A stretch of 46,802 bases of DNA from assembly GCA_029248265.1 (NCBI GenBank), contig JAQWJQ010000102.1, positions 1 to 46,802 on the forward strand, read 5' to 3'. Below the pieces are notes generated by a model. It was not told the origin of the DNA and made no database searches. It saw only the letters and a program-made list of their open reading frames with translations. Below are positions 27,369-39,500 of the stretch, in pieces. A program made the translations under genes and the position numbers. Numbering within the stretch: the first letter of the stretch is position 1; each line of letters starts with the position of its first letter. Source of the DNA: Planctomycetota bacterium. GTDB taxonomy: Bacteria > Planctomycetota > UBA1135 > GCA-002686595.

Positions 27369-29555
27369 ATGTCGACGAGGATGCCGTGGACCTCCCTCGG
27401 CCTGGCCATCGCCGCGGCCGCGCTCGTGCCGGTGGCTGCGGCCGATGAGGGCCCCCTGAGGAACAGCACCCCCCTCCCCGACCAACAGGTCGCATCGGCC
27501 GCGCTCCGCGGCGGTGACGACGCCTGGGACGCAGCGCTCGCCGCCGCCGCTGCCGACCTTGACTCCGCGCGGGTGCGCGCCTTTGATGGTTGGCGTAACG
27601 CGCTGCTGCTCTCCGCTCCCGGCGAGGGGCTCCGGCTGCTCGCCGATCCCGACGCGCGGCGGGCCTGGCTCCCCGATCCAGACGAGAGCCACAGTCGCCG
27701 CTCAGAGGACGCCTCCGCCGCCGTCCAGCGCCGGCTCATGGCCATCCCCCCCGCCGCCCGAGAGGCGTGGGTCCGGCGCTTCTCTGGCGGGGCGGACGCC
27801 GCGCTGCAACGGGAGCTCGGGCGTGACTCCGCGTCGCCCGCCGGCCTCGGAGAAGTCGAACGGACCTTCCCCGGAACGGTCGCTGCCGGCCGGGCCGCCC
27901 TCGCAGCAGCGGACCTTGAGCTGGAGCGAGGGCACCCCTTCGCCGCCACGGTCTGGGCCGACCGTGCGGTCCGGCACACGGAGCTGGGCGGCGCGGCCTG
28001 GGGAGCCCCGCTCAAGGAGGCCTTGGCCGCCGCGACCTCACGCCGGCTTGAGGCGATCCAACGCCTGCGAGCGAGCACCTTCGTTGGGGACCACACACGC
28101 CCGCAAGGCCGCCTGAGCCTTGCTCCCCGCCGCGATCCCGCCGAGGCGCCCTCCGCCAGCCGGCTCCCCTCCCTCCGCCTCCAGAGCACCTCCCGGATCT
28201 CCGGGATCTCGAGGGGCACGGAGGAGCCGTTCGGGCGAGGACTGGGCTCTGGCGCGGCGTTCTTCCGGGACGGCGCGATCCTGACCCAGGGAGCCTACGG
28301 CGTCATCCTCACCGACCACACCGAGGGCGGCAGCGTACGGGCGAGCCTCGACGAGATCTTCGGAACCAACCGGACCGTGGTCAGGGCGTCCGCCTCAGCG
28401 GCGGGATGGAAGTCATACCCAGCCTGCGACGGCGACCGCGCGGCACTCGTCTTCGGCCGCGCACAGCGGCGGCGCCCCTTCCTCGATATCGAGGTCCCCC
28501 CCGCAGGCAACATGCTGGGAGTCCTCGAACATGCGCCCGGTGAGGACGCGCTCCACCCGCTCTGGGTGATGCGCGATGGATACCTGGTTCAACGCCCGAC
28601 GACGAGGGCCAAGCAGGAAGACCCCGCAGCTCCCCCGACCGCGGGGGCCAGCGGGCGCATTGTGGAGGGGTGGGACCTCGGGCGCGGGTGGGAATTCCAG
28701 CCGGGACCGGTGATGCTCGACGGCGCGATCTTCGCGCTCGTCAGAGGTGTGGGAGACGCCACCCATGAGGCCTCCGACCACGCCGACGAGGTGCGCCTCC
28801 TCGCGCTCGACGCCGCCTCCGGCGCCCTCCGCTGGTCGCGCGAGGTCACGAGAGAGCGCGGCCTCATTGACCCGGCGCTACGCGGCCGGGCGGGTTCCTT
28901 CGCCACCACTACCATGCCCCTCTCGGTGGATCGAGCCACGGGGCACCTGCTCGTCGGCACCAACGTCGGCCTCATCAGCGCCTACGACGTCGCGGACGGC
29001 CGCCTCGCCTGGGCCCTTCAGACGCAGCGTCGGCGGGCCACGGACGGCGGGTGGCCCGGATCGAGACCTCCGCTCCTGGTCGACCAAACGGCCTGGTTTG
29101 CGCCCTTCGACTCGGAGTTCGCGTACCCGCTCCCGGCGGGCTCTGCCCCCTTGGACGGGAGCTTGTTCGCCGAGGCGCCCCGAGCGCGGCGGGGGGCGAT
29201 CGACCTTGCGGCGGTAGAGCAGGGGGCCCCTGGAGAGCCGTCGACCCTGGTCCTCTTTGGCCGTGACGGCCGCTTCAGCGCCGTCCTCGTCGAGGGACCC
29301 GACGGCACCCGCCACCCGGCCACCTACCTGGCCCCAGACGAGCAATTTGCTGGGCGGCCAGCGCTGGGGCTCGACGGGATGTTCTTCTCCGGGACCCGAG
29401 AGGTCGCCCTGCTGAGTCCAACGGCCGAGCTGCGACTCGTCGCCGCTGCACCGCTTCCCAGCCGGGGCGCCGGCCGTGGTGGCGACGTGCTGCTCTTCGA
29501 CGGCCGCGTCTACGTCATCGGCCGAGACACCATCTGGGTTTGGGCTCTGGAGTGA
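27369..29555 (+). CDS. Exported PQQ-like beta-propeller repeat protein
   Basis: Signal peptide MSTRMPWTSLGLAIAAAALVPVAAADE. Propeller-type repeats RLLALDAASGALRWSREV, GLISAYDVADGRLAWALQT. Confidence 0.75.
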   Translation: MSTRMPWTSLGLAIAAAALVPVAAADEGPLRNSTPLPDQQVASAALRGGDDAWDAALAAAAADLDSARVRAFDGWRNALLLSAPGEGLRLLADPDARRAWLPDPDESHSRRSEDASAAVQRRLMAIPPAAREAWVRRFSGGADAALQRELGRDSASPAGLGEVERTFPGTVAAGRAALAAADLELERGHPFAATVWADRAVRHTELGGAAWGAPLKEALAAATSRRLEAIQRLRASTFVGDHTRPQGRLSLAPRRDPAEAPSASRLPSLRLQSTSRISGISRGTEEPFGRGLGSGAAFFRDGAILTQGAYGVILTDHTEGGSVRASLDEIFGTNRTVVRASASAAGWKSYPACDGDRAALVFGRAQRRRPFLDIEVPPAGNMLGVLEHAPGEDALHPLWVMRDGYLVQRPTTRAKQEDPAAPPTAGASGRIVEGWDLGRGWEFQPGPVMLDGAIFALVRGVGDATHEASDHADEVRLLALDAASGALRWSREVTRERGLIDPALRGRAGSFATTTMPLSVDRATGHLLVGTNVGLISAYDVADGRLAWALQTQRRRATDGGWPGSRPPLLVDQTAWFAPFDSEFAYPLPAGSAPLDGSLFAEAPRARRGAIDLAAVEQGAPGEPSTLVLFGRDGRFSAVLVEGPDGTRHPATYLAPDEQFAGRPALGLDGMFFSGTREVALLSPTAELRLVAAAPLPSRGAGRGGDVLLFDGRVYVIGRDTIWVWALE

Positions 29556-29874
29556 CTTGGGCCGCGGGACCGAGCCTGCCCGGATCACCTGGATCAGAGG
29601 TGGAGCGGCCCCGGATCCTGTGGCGCGGGTTGTAAAGCTCTAGTGGTCGTTCGGGGTAAAGCCCGCTCCCGGCTACCTTAGGGGACCGCGTCGGCCTGCC
29701 TTCCGAGCGCGCCCAGGCGGTCCCATAGCAGCGTGGACCCACCTCGGCGCCCCCGCCAGCTCGTCGGCGCGCTGTTCGCCACCGGAACCTGCCGGAGCCG
29801 CGCTCACCCCGGACGCGCCGACACGTATCCAGTACTTCTCGAATCCGATCCGCACCCCGGGACGACTTCCCAGC

Positions 29875-30906
29875 ATGCTCGCATCCAAGCTAGAACGCCT
29901 CCGCACGGTCCACTCGTCCATGAAGGGCGAACTTCAGCGAGTGATCGTCGGCCAAGAAGACGTCCTCGATGAGCTCCTCCTGGCCATCCTGACCCGTGGC
30001 CACTGCCTGCTGGTCGGCGTCCCCGGACTCGCCAAGACGCTCATGATCTCGAGCCTGGCGAAGACCATGGACCTGACCTTCAACAGGATCCAGTTCACGC
30101 CCGACCTGATGCCTTCGGACATCACAGGAACCGAGCTGCTGCACATCGACCCCGAGACCAGCGCGAGATCATTCCGCTTCGAGGCCGGGCCGCTGTTCGC
30201 GAGCGTCGTCCTCGCCGACGAGATCAACCGGACCCCGCCCAAGACCCAGGCCGCGCTCCTCGAGGCCATGCAGGAGCAGCACGTCACCTCGGGCGGTACG
30301 ACCCACGCGCTGCCGGATCCGTTCTTCGTGCTGGCCACCCAGAACCCCATCGAGCAGGAGGGCACCTACCCCCTGCCCGAAGCGCAACTCGACCGCTTCA
30401 TGTTCATGGTTCAAGTCGGCTACCCGGACGCCGCGGAGGAGCGGGAGATCCTCAAGCGCACCACCGGGGGAGGCGGCGCGGAGGTCAAGAGCGTGGTCTC
30501 TGCCGAGGAGCTGAAGGAGTTACAGGACACGATCCGCGAGCTGCCCGTCGCCGACGCCGTCCTCGACTACGCCCTCGGCCTGGCACGGGCGACCCGCGTG
30601 CGAGCCGGTGACCCGCTGCCCTTCATCAAGGAGAGCGTCTCCTGGGGTGCGGGACCGCGCGCCAGCCAGTTCTTAATCCTCGGCGCCAAGGCCCACGCCG
30701 CGCTCGCAGGCAGAGCCCATGTCGCGATCGAGGATGTGCGCGCCGTCGCGAAGCCGGTGCTCCGCCACCGGATCGTCACCAACTTCACCGCTCAGGCAGA
30801 GGGGATCACCTCCGACCACCTGATCGACCGCCTGATCGAAGAGATCGATCCGGCTGAGGCCGTCGGCGCCGGGCTCCCCGGTGTCCGTGAGCAGTCCGCC
30901 AGCTGA
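29875..30906 (+). CDS. MoxR-family AAA+ ATPase
   Basis: [89 protein letters not shown]. Confidence 0.97.
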   Translation: MLASKLERLRTVHSSMKGELQRVIVGQEDVLDELLLAILTRGHCLLVGVPGLAKTLMISSLAKTMDLTFNRIQFTPDLMPSDITGTELLHIDPETSARSFRFEAGPLFASVVLADEINRTPPKTQAALLEAMQEQHVTSGGTTHALPDPFFVLATQNPIEQEGTYPLPEAQLDRFMFMVQVGYPDAAEEREILKRTTGGGGAEVKSVVSAEELKELQDTIRELPVADAVLDYALGLARATRVRAGDPLPFIKESVSWGAGPRASQFLILGAKAHAALAGRAHVAIEDVRAVAKPVLRHRIVTNFTAQAEGITSDHLIDRLIEEIDPAEAVGAGLPGVREQSAS

Positions 30907-30926
30907 GGCCAGGCGCGATCTCTTCC

Positions 30927-31832
30927 GTGGCCCGTCCAAACGGCACCATTGACCCCGCCGTCCTCGACAAGTTGTCGGGGCTAGAACTCGTCGCGAGGCG
31001 AGCGGTGGAGGGCTTCATGGCAGGCGTTCACGCCTCGCCCCAGCGCGGGAGCTCGGTTGAGTTCGCGCAGCACCGTGCGTACGCCCCGGGAGACGAGGTG
31101 CGGAAGATCGACTGGAAGGTCTTCGCGCGCTCCGAACGCCTCGTGGTCAAGGAGTACGTCGAGGAGACCAACCTCTCCCTCAACCTCCTCGTGGACGCCT
31201 CCGAGTCGATGGGCTTCGGCTCCACGGGCTGGACCAAATTTGACTACGCGCGCTGGGGAGCGGCGGCCCTCGCGCACCTCGTCCTCGGCAAGCGGGACAC
31301 CGCCGGCCTCGTCGTCTTTGACGACAGCATCCGCGCGAAGGTCCCTCCCGGGAACGGGGCGCCCCAAGAGGCGGCCATCCTGCGATCTCTGAAGGATGCG
31401 AGCCCCGGCGGACCGACCGCCGTCGGCGAGGTGCTCAGGACCCTGGTCCCCCGCATCCGCCGAAGGGGCATCACCGCCGTCTTCTCCGACTTCTTCGATG
31501 ACCTCGACGGCATCATGGAGGGGGTCAAGCGCCTCGTCCATGAGGGGCACGAGCCCATCCTCTTCCAGATCGTCGACCCACTGGAGACGTCCTTCGACCT
31601 GGACGCTCTGGTGAAGCTCGAGGGACTCGAGGGAGCCGGTAACCTGAAGGTCGACCCGAAGGCTATCCGCGAGGCGTACCTCGAGGAGATCCGCGGCCAC
31701 ACCCGCGAGCTCGCCCAGAGGGCGCGCGCCCTCTCCGTTGACTTCGTCCACGTGGCGACGAACGAGCCGTTGGACGCGGTCCTCGCGGCGTACCTCTCGC
31801 GACGCCTCGCGCGCGCCCGCTCCGGAGGGTGA
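30927..31832 (+). CDS. DUF58 (vWA-like) domain protein
   Basis: GTG start. FAQHRAYAPGDEVRKIDWKVFARSERLVVKEYVEETNLSLNLLVDASESMGFG. Confidence 0.92.
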   Translation: MARPNGTIDPAVLDKLSGLELVARRAVEGFMAGVHASPQRGSSVEFAQHRAYAPGDEVRKIDWKVFARSERLVVKEYVEETNLSLNLLVDASESMGFGSTGWTKFDYARWGAAALAHLVLGKRDTAGLVVFDDSIRAKVPPGNGAPQEAAILRSLKDASPGGPTAVGEVLRTLVPRIRRRGITAVFSDFFDDLDGIMEGVKRLVHEGHEPILFQIVDPLETSFDLDALVKLEGLEGAGNLKVDPKAIREAYLEEIRGHTRELAQRARALSVDFVHVATNEPLDAVLAAYLSRRLARARSGG

Positions 31833-31908
31833 CCGGCCGCCGCTGATCGAGTCGTCCGCCCCCCCCTTTCCCCCACACCGCCACTCCGCACCGCCCTCAG
31901 AGGCACCC

Positions 31909-34158
31909 TTGATCGAAGGCTTCCTGAACCCAGGACTCGCGATCGGCGCGACGCTCGCCGCCGTCCCGCTCGTGATCCACCTGCTGAACCGTCAGCGCCA
32001 CCGGCCGCAGCGCTGGGCGGCGATGCGGTTCGTGCTGGCTGCCCACAGGAAGACCCGGCGGCGGGTCCAGCTGGAGAACCTGTTGCTGCTGCTCCTGCGG
32101 ATGCTCGCGGTGGCCGCCCTCGCCTTCGCGGTGGCGCGGCCCTTCGCGGCCGGTGACAGCCCCCTCGCCGGGCTTCAGGAGGAGCGGCGCGACCTCGTGC
32201 TCGTGATCGATGGCTCGGCCTCCACCGGGTACCGCGCCGAGGTGGAGAGCGTCTTCGATCGCATCCAGGAGCGCGCGGCCGCCCTCCTGGAGGGGCTCGA
32301 TGAGGGGCGCGGCGACCGCGTGCGCGTGATCCTCGCCGGCGCCCGCCCCCGCGTGTTCCCCTGGACGGACCCCAAGGACGCACGCTCGATCTTACAGTCC
32401 ATCGAGGAGCCGCTTGATGAGGCCCTCGACCTCGCCCTCGCCCTCGGTGAGGTGGCGAACCTCGCGGAGGAGAGCGCCCGACGGGGGGTCGGTGGCGGCG
32501 CCGAAATTCGCCTGCTCAGCGACCTCCAAGAGAGCTCCTTCCTGGCCCTCGCGGTCGCCGATGAGGCCGCCGCCGGCGGAGCGCGGCCGGCCCTCGCGGA
32601 GCAGCTCTCGCGCATCGACGCCCTCGACCTCCAGGTCCTCGTGGAGGACCTGGGCCCCCGTGACCTCACGCCGCCCAACCTCTCCGTCGAGTCAATCCTC
32701 GTCCTCGGCGAGGGACCGCGCGCAGGATCTCCGTTCGAGGTCGCGGTCGGAGTCAGCAACCACGGTGAGCGCGAATTGCTGGCCGAGCGCGTGGCGCTTC
32801 AGGTGGGCGGAGAGCGCCTGCCGAGCCTTCGCGTGGACGTGCCCGCGCGCGGCACGGCCGAGGCCGTGTTCACCCTCACGCTCGACGAGCCCGGGTACCA
32901 CGACATCGTCGTCAGCCTCGAAGGCGACCGGCTCAAGGTGGACGACCGCCGCGCGCGGGTCGTCCTCGCGCCGCCGCCGCTCGAGGTCCTCGTCGTCAAC
33001 GGAGCCCCGGCAGACCGGGTCGAGGAGGACGAGGCCGGATACCTGCTCGCCGTCCTTGAGCCGCCCACTGACGAGCTCGACGTCGATGGCGTGTCGGGGA
33101 GCCCCTTCCGTGTCAGGACCATCAGCCCCACCGAGCTCGAGGACGCCGACTCCCCCATCGAGGAGGCAGACCTGATCGTCCTCGCCAACGTCCCTGCCCT
33201 CCCGCGGGGCGCGATCACCCGCCTCGAGGAACAGGTCGCCGCTGGCTCAGGCCTGCTGATCTCCGTCGGCGACCGCATCGGGGACCTGGCGGGCTGGAGC
33301 GAGAACCTGTTCCAGGAAGACGGCACCGGGCTCCTGCCGGGCGAGCCTGTCCGTCGCGTGTCCGCAGCGGACCGCACCCGCTATTACCGGGTCAACGAGT
33401 TCGATGACCAGCACCCCGCGCTGACGTTCTTTGGCGACGAGCGCTGGCGCCCCCTGCTGACCGAGACGCCCTTCTACGACTTCGTGGCGTTCACCCCATC
33501 CCCCACGGCGCGAGTCCTCGCGACCTTCGACGACACGGCGCGGAGCCCGTTCCTCATGGAGCGCGCCTACGGCGACGGCAAGGTGGTGCTCTGGACCAGC
33601 AGCGTGGACCGAGCCTGGAACCGCGTCCCGGACTCGCCGGGGACCTTCGTCCCCCTCGTGCTTGAGCTCGTCCAGGACCTCGGCTCACGCTTCCAACAGG
33701 AGCGCAACCTCTCCGTGGGGAGCGGGATCGAGCTGGTCGTGGAGAGCTTCCCACGGGCGGCCTCCCTCATCTCCCCATCAGGCGCCCAGCGCCCCATCGA
33801 GGGCGACTCAACCGAGCGCCCTGACCGCCGCTGGTCCCTCCCCATGCTCGACGGAAGCTGGATGGAGTCCGTCGGCGTATACTCCGTCCGCGCCGAGGGG
33901 GCCCGAGCGGAACCCGTGGCCGTCCAGTTCGACGCGCGCGAGGGCGACCTCAAGCGGGCCACTGCCCTCGAGGTCGAGGCCATCCACCCGGCGCTGCGCG
34001 TCGCGACCATCTCGAACGACGACGGCGCCGCGGCCCCGGCGGCCGCCCCCAAGCGGGGTGAACTCTGGCGCTGGCTCGCCCTGGCCACGCTCCTCTTCCT
34101 CGTGGCCGAATCCCTCTGGGGAGCCTGGATCGGCTCCCGGCGGAGGTACGACTCATGA
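31909..34158 (+). CDS. BatA-like membrane protein with VWA domain
   Basis: Probable TTG start preceded by AGAGG. FLNPGLAIGATLAAVPLVIHLLNRQRHRPQRWAAMRFVLAAHRKTRRRVQLENLLLLLLRML; LVIDGSASTGYR MIDAS-like motif. Confidence 0.85.
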   Translation: MIEGFLNPGLAIGATLAAVPLVIHLLNRQRHRPQRWAAMRFVLAAHRKTRRRVQLENLLLLLLRMLAVAALAFAVARPFAAGDSPLAGLQEERRDLVLVIDGSASTGYRAEVESVFDRIQERAAALLEGLDEGRGDRVRVILAGARPRVFPWTDPKDARSILQSIEEPLDEALDLALALGEVANLAEESARRGVGGGAEIRLLSDLQESSFLALAVADEAAAGGARPALAEQLSRIDALDLQVLVEDLGPRDLTPPNLSVESILVLGEGPRAGSPFEVAVGVSNHGERELLAERVALQVGGERLPSLRVDVPARGTAEAVFTLTLDEPGYHDIVVSLEGDRLKVDDRRARVVLAPPPLEVLVVNGAPADRVEEDEAGYLLAVLEPPTDELDVDGVSGSPFRVRTISPTELEDADSPIEEADLIVLANVPALPRGAITRLEEQVAAGSGLLISVGDRIGDLAGWSENLFQEDGTGLLPGEPVRRVSAADRTRYYRVNEFDDQHPALTFFGDERWRPLLTETPFYDFVAFTPSPTARVLATFDDTARSPFLMERAYGDGKVVLWTSSVDRAWNRVPDSPGTFVPLVLELVQDLGSRFQQERNLSVGSGIELVVESFPRAASLISPSGAQRPIEGDSTERPDRRWSLPMLDGSWMESVGVYSVRAEGARAEPVAVQFDAREGDLKRATALEVEAIHPALRVATISNDDGAAAPAAAPKRGELWRWLALATLLFLVAESLWGAWIGSRRRYDS

Positions 34159-36578
34159 ACGCCTTCCTCGCGCTCCTCCAGGGCCCCGACACCACCCCCG
34201 CAGCCCCCCTCGCCGAAGCCGCAGGCGACGCGGTCCAGGAGACCTGGCGGCTCATGGACCTGCCCGCCATGTGGGTGGTCGTGCTCATCCTGATTCCCGG
34301 CGCCTTCGGAGTCGCGTACCTCGCCTACTGGCGAGAGTCCATCTCCAACCGAGCACGCTGGTCGATGGTCACCCTGCGGGCTCTGAGCTTCCTGCTCCTC
34401 ATCACGGTCCTCGCTCGCCCCGTTCATGTCCGCCAGCAGCAGAACGTGATCTCTCCCGAGGTCTTGCTCCTGTTTGACGACTCAGGCTCGATGTCACGGG
34501 AGGACGCCTACACCGGAGATCCCGAGGCCCGCGCCGCGCTCCAAGCTCTCACCGGCAAGCCCCCCGAGACGATCACCCGCGCGGAGATCGCGCTCGCGGT
34601 GCGCGACGAGCTCGAGCAGTACGCAGAGGCCACGGGCTACATCCCGCGGACCTTCCGGTTCTCCGATGACCTCGAGCCCCTCGCTGCGGGGAGTTCGCTG
34701 GAAGGAAGGGGGGCCGCCACCGCCATCGGAGACGCCGTCCGAGCCGCGCTCGCTGGCCACCGCGGGCGCTACATCACCGACATGGTCATCGTCAGCGACG
34801 GGCGCTCCAACACAGGGGCGGCCATCGAGGAGGCCGTCGGTGCCGCTGGAGTCTCGGGGGTCGCGGTGAACACCGTACTCGTCGGCGACAACCGCACCGA
34901 GATCAACCTGGCCGTTGAGCTCGTCGACTCCCCCGACGCGGTGCTGGAGGGAGACCAGGTTGAGATCTCTGCGCGAGTGTCCGCTCGAGGCACCGAGGGC
35001 GGCAGCGTGACCCTCCTGCTCGAGGAGCTCTCCACTTCGGGGTCCGAGGAGGTCCGGACGGTGACCTCGCAGGAGGTCCCCCTCGTGGATTCCGGCGACC
35101 GGGTCGTGCTCGTGGCCGGTCGGGACGCCCTGGACTACGGCTCCAGCGAGCGGCGCTTTCGCCTCCGCGTCGAGCCGCTCGAGGGCGAGCGGGTCACCGA
35201 CGACAATCAGCTCACCCTCTCGGTCACCGTGACCCGCGAGAAGGTCCGAGTGCTCTATGTGGAGGGCTACCCCCGCTACGAGTACCGCTTCCTGAACACA
35301 GAGCTCCGGCGGATCGACGACCGGATCGACGTCCAGCTCTTCCTGCTCTCTGCCACGCCTGACTTCCAACAAGATCGGACGCGTGGGCTCGCCTCGCTGA
35401 CCTCGGTGCCGACCTCGCGGGAGGAGCTGCTGGAGAACTACGACGTCATCATTCTCGGCGACATCAACCCGTACGACATCTCGCCGGATCCGGCCCGCGG
35501 CGAGGAATTTGTTCGGTCGCTCTTCGAGTTCGTGGAGCGGGGCGGGGGGCTCTGCATCATCGCCGGCCAGTACGACATGCCGCGCTCCATCGCGGGCACG
35601 GAGTTCGCCGACCTCCTGCCCGTGGAGTTCGACCGCGCGGGCGTCTCGATGCTCGACGTCCCGACGTCCAAGGAGCACCGCTACACGCTGGAAGACCCTG
35701 GCGCGCCCCATGAGATCGTGCGGCTCGAGCAGGACACCGAGACCAACCGCGCGCTCTGGGAGGACGAGCGCGGGCTCCGGGGCTTCTATTGGCACTACCC
35801 CGTCCGCGGGGCCAAGGCTGGCTCCCAGGTGCTCCTCCGCCACCCCGTGGCCTCCATCGCGGGCGGCGGCGACCGCGACCCGCTCCTGGTGACGGGCTAC
35901 TTCCCCTCTGGCCGGACCCTCTTCCTCGCGGTCGAGGCCACCAACCGCTGGCGCTTCCGCTTCGGCTATCGCTACTACGAGGCCTTCTGGAGGAACGCGC
36001 TCCGCTGGCTCGCCCTCGGCCGCATGCGGAGCGGTGACCGTCGCTTCGAGCTCGAATCCCTTCGCACCGAGTACGACATCTCGGACCGGGTGACCCTGGA
36101 GGCCAGGGTGCTGGACGAGGACTATCGCCCCAGCGAAGCGCCCGCTCAGAAGGTCATCTTGCGGACTCCAGACGGTGAAGAGACGTACCTTGTCCTGGCT
36201 GGCGTCGAAGGACGTCCGGGCCTGTACCGCGGCACCTATCAACCCGAGCGTCCAGGCCGGTACGTCTCCCTCGTGGAGTCCGAGACCGGCGGCGAACGCG
36301 TCAGGACCGAGTTCGAGGTCCTCCTGCCTTCCCGCGAGAACGCTGACCCGAGCCCGGACCCGCTGCTCATGGAGCGCCTCGCCTCCCTGACAGGTGGAGT
36401 CGCGGCCTCGGCCTCGGAGCTCGCGCTGGTCCAGGAGGCGTTCCCCCCCGATCAGGAGCGACGGGAGCCCGTCTCGAGTCAGCTGGAGGACGCCTGGGAC
36501 CGCTGGGCGACCCTCCTGCTGGCCCTCGCCCTGCTCGGTTCCGAATGGCTCCTTCGAAAACGGATGGAGCTCATCTAA
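34155..36578 (+). CDS. Membrane VWA protein with GATase1-like domain
   Basis: ATGA overlap with the preceding CDS. LLLFDDSGSMSREDAY, MVIVSDGRSNTGAA, ...RGGGLCIIAGQYDMPRSI; TM segments at both ends. Confidence 0.85.
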   Translation: MNAFLALLQGPDTTPAAPLAEAAGDAVQETWRLMDLPAMWVVVLILIPGAFGVAYLAYWRESISNRARWSMVTLRALSFLLLITVLARPVHVRQQQNVISPEVLLLFDDSGSMSREDAYTGDPEARAALQALTGKPPETITRAEIALAVRDELEQYAEATGYIPRTFRFSDDLEPLAAGSSLEGRGAATAIGDAVRAALAGHRGRYITDMVIVSDGRSNTGAAIEEAVGAAGVSGVAVNTVLVGDNRTEINLAVELVDSPDAVLEGDQVEISARVSARGTEGGSVTLLLEELSTSGSEEVRTVTSQEVPLVDSGDRVVLVAGRDALDYGSSERRFRLRVEPLEGERVTDDNQLTLSVTVTREKVRVLYVEGYPRYEYRFLNTELRRIDDRIDVQLFLLSATPDFQQDRTRGLASLTSVPTSREELLENYDVIILGDINPYDISPDPARGEEFVRSLFEFVERGGGLCIIAGQYDMPRSIAGTEFADLLPVEFDRAGVSMLDVPTSKEHRYTLEDPGAPHEIVRLEQDTETNRALWEDERGLRGFYWHYPVRGAKAGSQVLLRHPVASIAGGGDRDPLLVTGYFPSGRTLFLAVEATNRWRFRFGYRYYEAFWRNALRWLALGRMRSGDRRFELESLRTEYDISDRVTLEARVLDEDYRPSEAPAQKVILRTPDGEETYLVLAGVEGRPGLYRGTYQPERPGRYVSLVESETGGERVRTEFEVLLPSRENADPSPDPLLMERLASLTGGVAASASELALVQEAFPPDQERREPVSSQLEDAWDRWATLLLALALLGSEWLLRKRMELI

Positions 36579-36585
36579 GAGAGTC

Positions 36586-39500
36586 ATGGTGGAACAAGCG
36601 GCAGTCACACAGCTTCAGCCTCACGGCGCGTGCAGGACCTTCCTGATCGCAGCCGCGGCGAGCTTGTGCCTCTCCCTCACCGCGACGGCGGCTCCGCTCG
36701 CGGCGCCGCAGGACGAGCCGGAAGACAACTTCCGCCCCCGCCCATTCCAGCTGTACGACACACAGGCGGCCCGCGCCCTCGCGGACCGGGCCGCGGATCA
36801 CATCACCGCAGGACGCTGGTCCGAGGCCATCGAGGGCCTGCAGACCCTCGTCGTCGACCACCGGGGAGAGGTCCTTGGAGCCGAACGACCCCGCGCCCGG
36901 GGCGCACTCCAGCCGTCCCAGACGAACGTTCACCCGGGCGCGTCCAGCTGGGCCGCGCAGCAGCTGTTCAATCTCCCGGAGCCCGGCAAGGCCCTCTACC
37001 GTGAGCGCTTCGGGCGCCGGGCCCGCCTCGCCCTCGAACGCGCCATCGCCGCGGGTGACCGCGGCGGACTCTCCGACGTCGCGCGCCGTTGGCCGCTCAC
37101 CGGCTCAGCGGAGCGAGCCTGGTGGGCCCTCGGTGACCTGGAACTCGAGCTCGGGCACGCCGGCGATGGCCTGCGGGCGTGGGCTCGAGCCGCCGCACTC
37201 CGGGTTGGAGATCCCCTCCGTGTCACCGTGACCCAGGGGGACTGGATCTCGCTCCGCGCAGACCTCGGCGAGGAGGCGCCGGGCGCCCTCGCCCGGGCCA
37301 ACCTCGCCGTGACCCTGCTGGAAGAGACCGGCGCAGAGGGCGGCTCCCGCGCCTCGCGCGAGGCCAGCTTCTCCAGGGGCCCTGCGACCTCCATCGCCGC
37401 GGCGTCGATCACCTCCGCCACCCGAGAAGGAGAGGACGGGTCCGCCGACTGGCCGGCACCGTTCGCGTTGCCCCGCAGCCCCTTCTCGAACCTCAACGGA
37501 GCGAGTCGGCTCTTCCCGCAGCGCATCGGCGACGTCGTCCTCGTCAACACGACGCGCAGCGTTCACGCCATCGACGCCTTCGACGGCTCGGCCATCTGGA
37601 GCCTCTCCCCCGACCAACTCGGCTGGAACAACGCCAGGACCCAGAGCGACTTCGACGACGCGGTCGACACCTCAGAGCGCATCGTCACCGTCGCCGGGGG
37701 TCGCGGCATCGTGGTCGCCCCCGTACAGATCCCCTGGTCCTTCGAGCAACGAGACCAGTACAACGAGATGTCCATCATCGAGGAGATCCCCGAGCGGCGC
37801 CTCGTAGCCCTCGACCTCGAGACCGGCGAGCCCGTGTGGAACACGCTACCGCCTCCGGGGTGGGACGGTGACTCGGGGTCGTTCGCCGAGCGAATGACCG
37901 TGGTCGGCCCCCCCACCGTGGTCGGCGCTCGTGTCCTGGTCCCGATGGCGCGCCTCCGCGGCAGGATCGAGCTCCACCTGGGGTGCTTCGACCTGGCCAC
38001 GGGCGAGGTCATGTGGTCCGCCCCCGTGGTCACCGGCCAGCGGACGTTGAACATGTTCGGCCGCGCCAACGTGGAGTTCTCCGCGCCGCCGCCGGTCGTG
38101 CTGGGCGACACCGTCATCGTCGCCACACAGCTCGGCCTCGTCGCAGCCCTCGACCTCTTCACCGGAGAGACCCGGTGGGACGCGCTCTACGAGCAGGTGC
38201 CCATCCAGCCCCCCCAGTACTACGCTGCGGGGTGGATCGCGAACAGGTGGCGCAACGCGCCCCCCATCATCGTGGAGGACACCGTGCTCGTCGCTCCATT
38301 CGACGGCGAGGCCCTCTTCGCGTTGGACGCAGAGACTGGCGCCACCCTCTGGTCCCTCGACCAGCGGGTGCTGACCCGTCACCTGGGCATCCGATCCACA
38401 ACGAGCCGGCGCCGCCCCGGCGCCGGACTGGAGCTGCTCCTCGGCGCAGACGAACGGAGCATCCTGCTCGGGGGCACTTCGGTCGTGGCCATCGACCTCG
38501 CCCGCGGGACGCGGCTCGGCCCCCCCTTCGAGCGACGCTGGGCCTGGCCCCTTGAGGGCGTGCTGCGCAGCGACTCGGGGTTCCCCGCCGTGGATTCGGA
38601 CAGCGTCTTCGTGCCGACGCCGAAGGGCGTGATCGTCCTCGACCGGAGCAGCGGGCGCGTCCGCGAGGAGGTGACCGGTGGCCGCCTAGGCGACGGGCAA
38701 CTCCTCGTCGCGGACGGGATGCTGTTCTCCACCGACGGCAACTTCCTGAACGCGCGCTTCGAGTGGGCCGCCATGGTCGCGCGCGCCCGCGCGTCGGTCG
38801 CTCTCCCCGAGGCCTCCGACGCCGCGCGGGACGGGCTGGTGCGGCTGCTCCTCGAGAGAGCCGAGTCGCTCATGGTTCGCGGCGCGCTGGTGAATGAGTC
38901 CCTCGCCCTTGTGGGAGAGGCAGAGGCGGCCATGGCTGACGTCGCAACGGGGCCGGCAGAGCAGCGAGAGCAGCCCCGGTGGACGGCCACCCGGCGCTAC
39001 CAAGCGCACCGCGCCTTCATGCTCCGCGCACGCGGAGAGCGGCTCAGAGGAGACGCCGACGCGGCCCGCGCCGCCGCTCAGGGCGCCCTGGAATTCAGCG
39101 CGTCACGCCCCCTGCGGTTGGAGGCGCTGCTGACGCTCCAGGAGATCGAGCGCGCGCGAGACCTCACGGCGCGCGCGGCGATCCTGGACCGGATCGTCGA
39201 GCAACACGCCGAGACCGCAGTCACCGTGGAGGCTCAGCCCCTGGGCGCCCAATGGAGCGCCGAGGCCGCGCTCGGCCGCGTGATGGAGAGCGCCCGGACT
39301 CCCGGGGCGCCCGCGGACCGCCTCATGGCTTCCACGCTCTGGGTGGACCCGTGGGCTGGCCCCCTCACCCCGCGCGTCGCGTCCCTCCGTCTGGACAGTG
39401 AGAGCTCGCGGAGCGTGGTCAGCGCGGAGCTCCCCGCTGGCCTCTTCGCGCGCGTCTGCCAGATTGAGATGGCGCGGGCGATGCCCGACCTCCGTGCCGC

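Noticed and set aside
34494-36608. 704-aa minus-strand ORF
   Set aside because: Antisense to the VWA/GATase1-like gene, which has clear motifs and an ATGA-coupled start.
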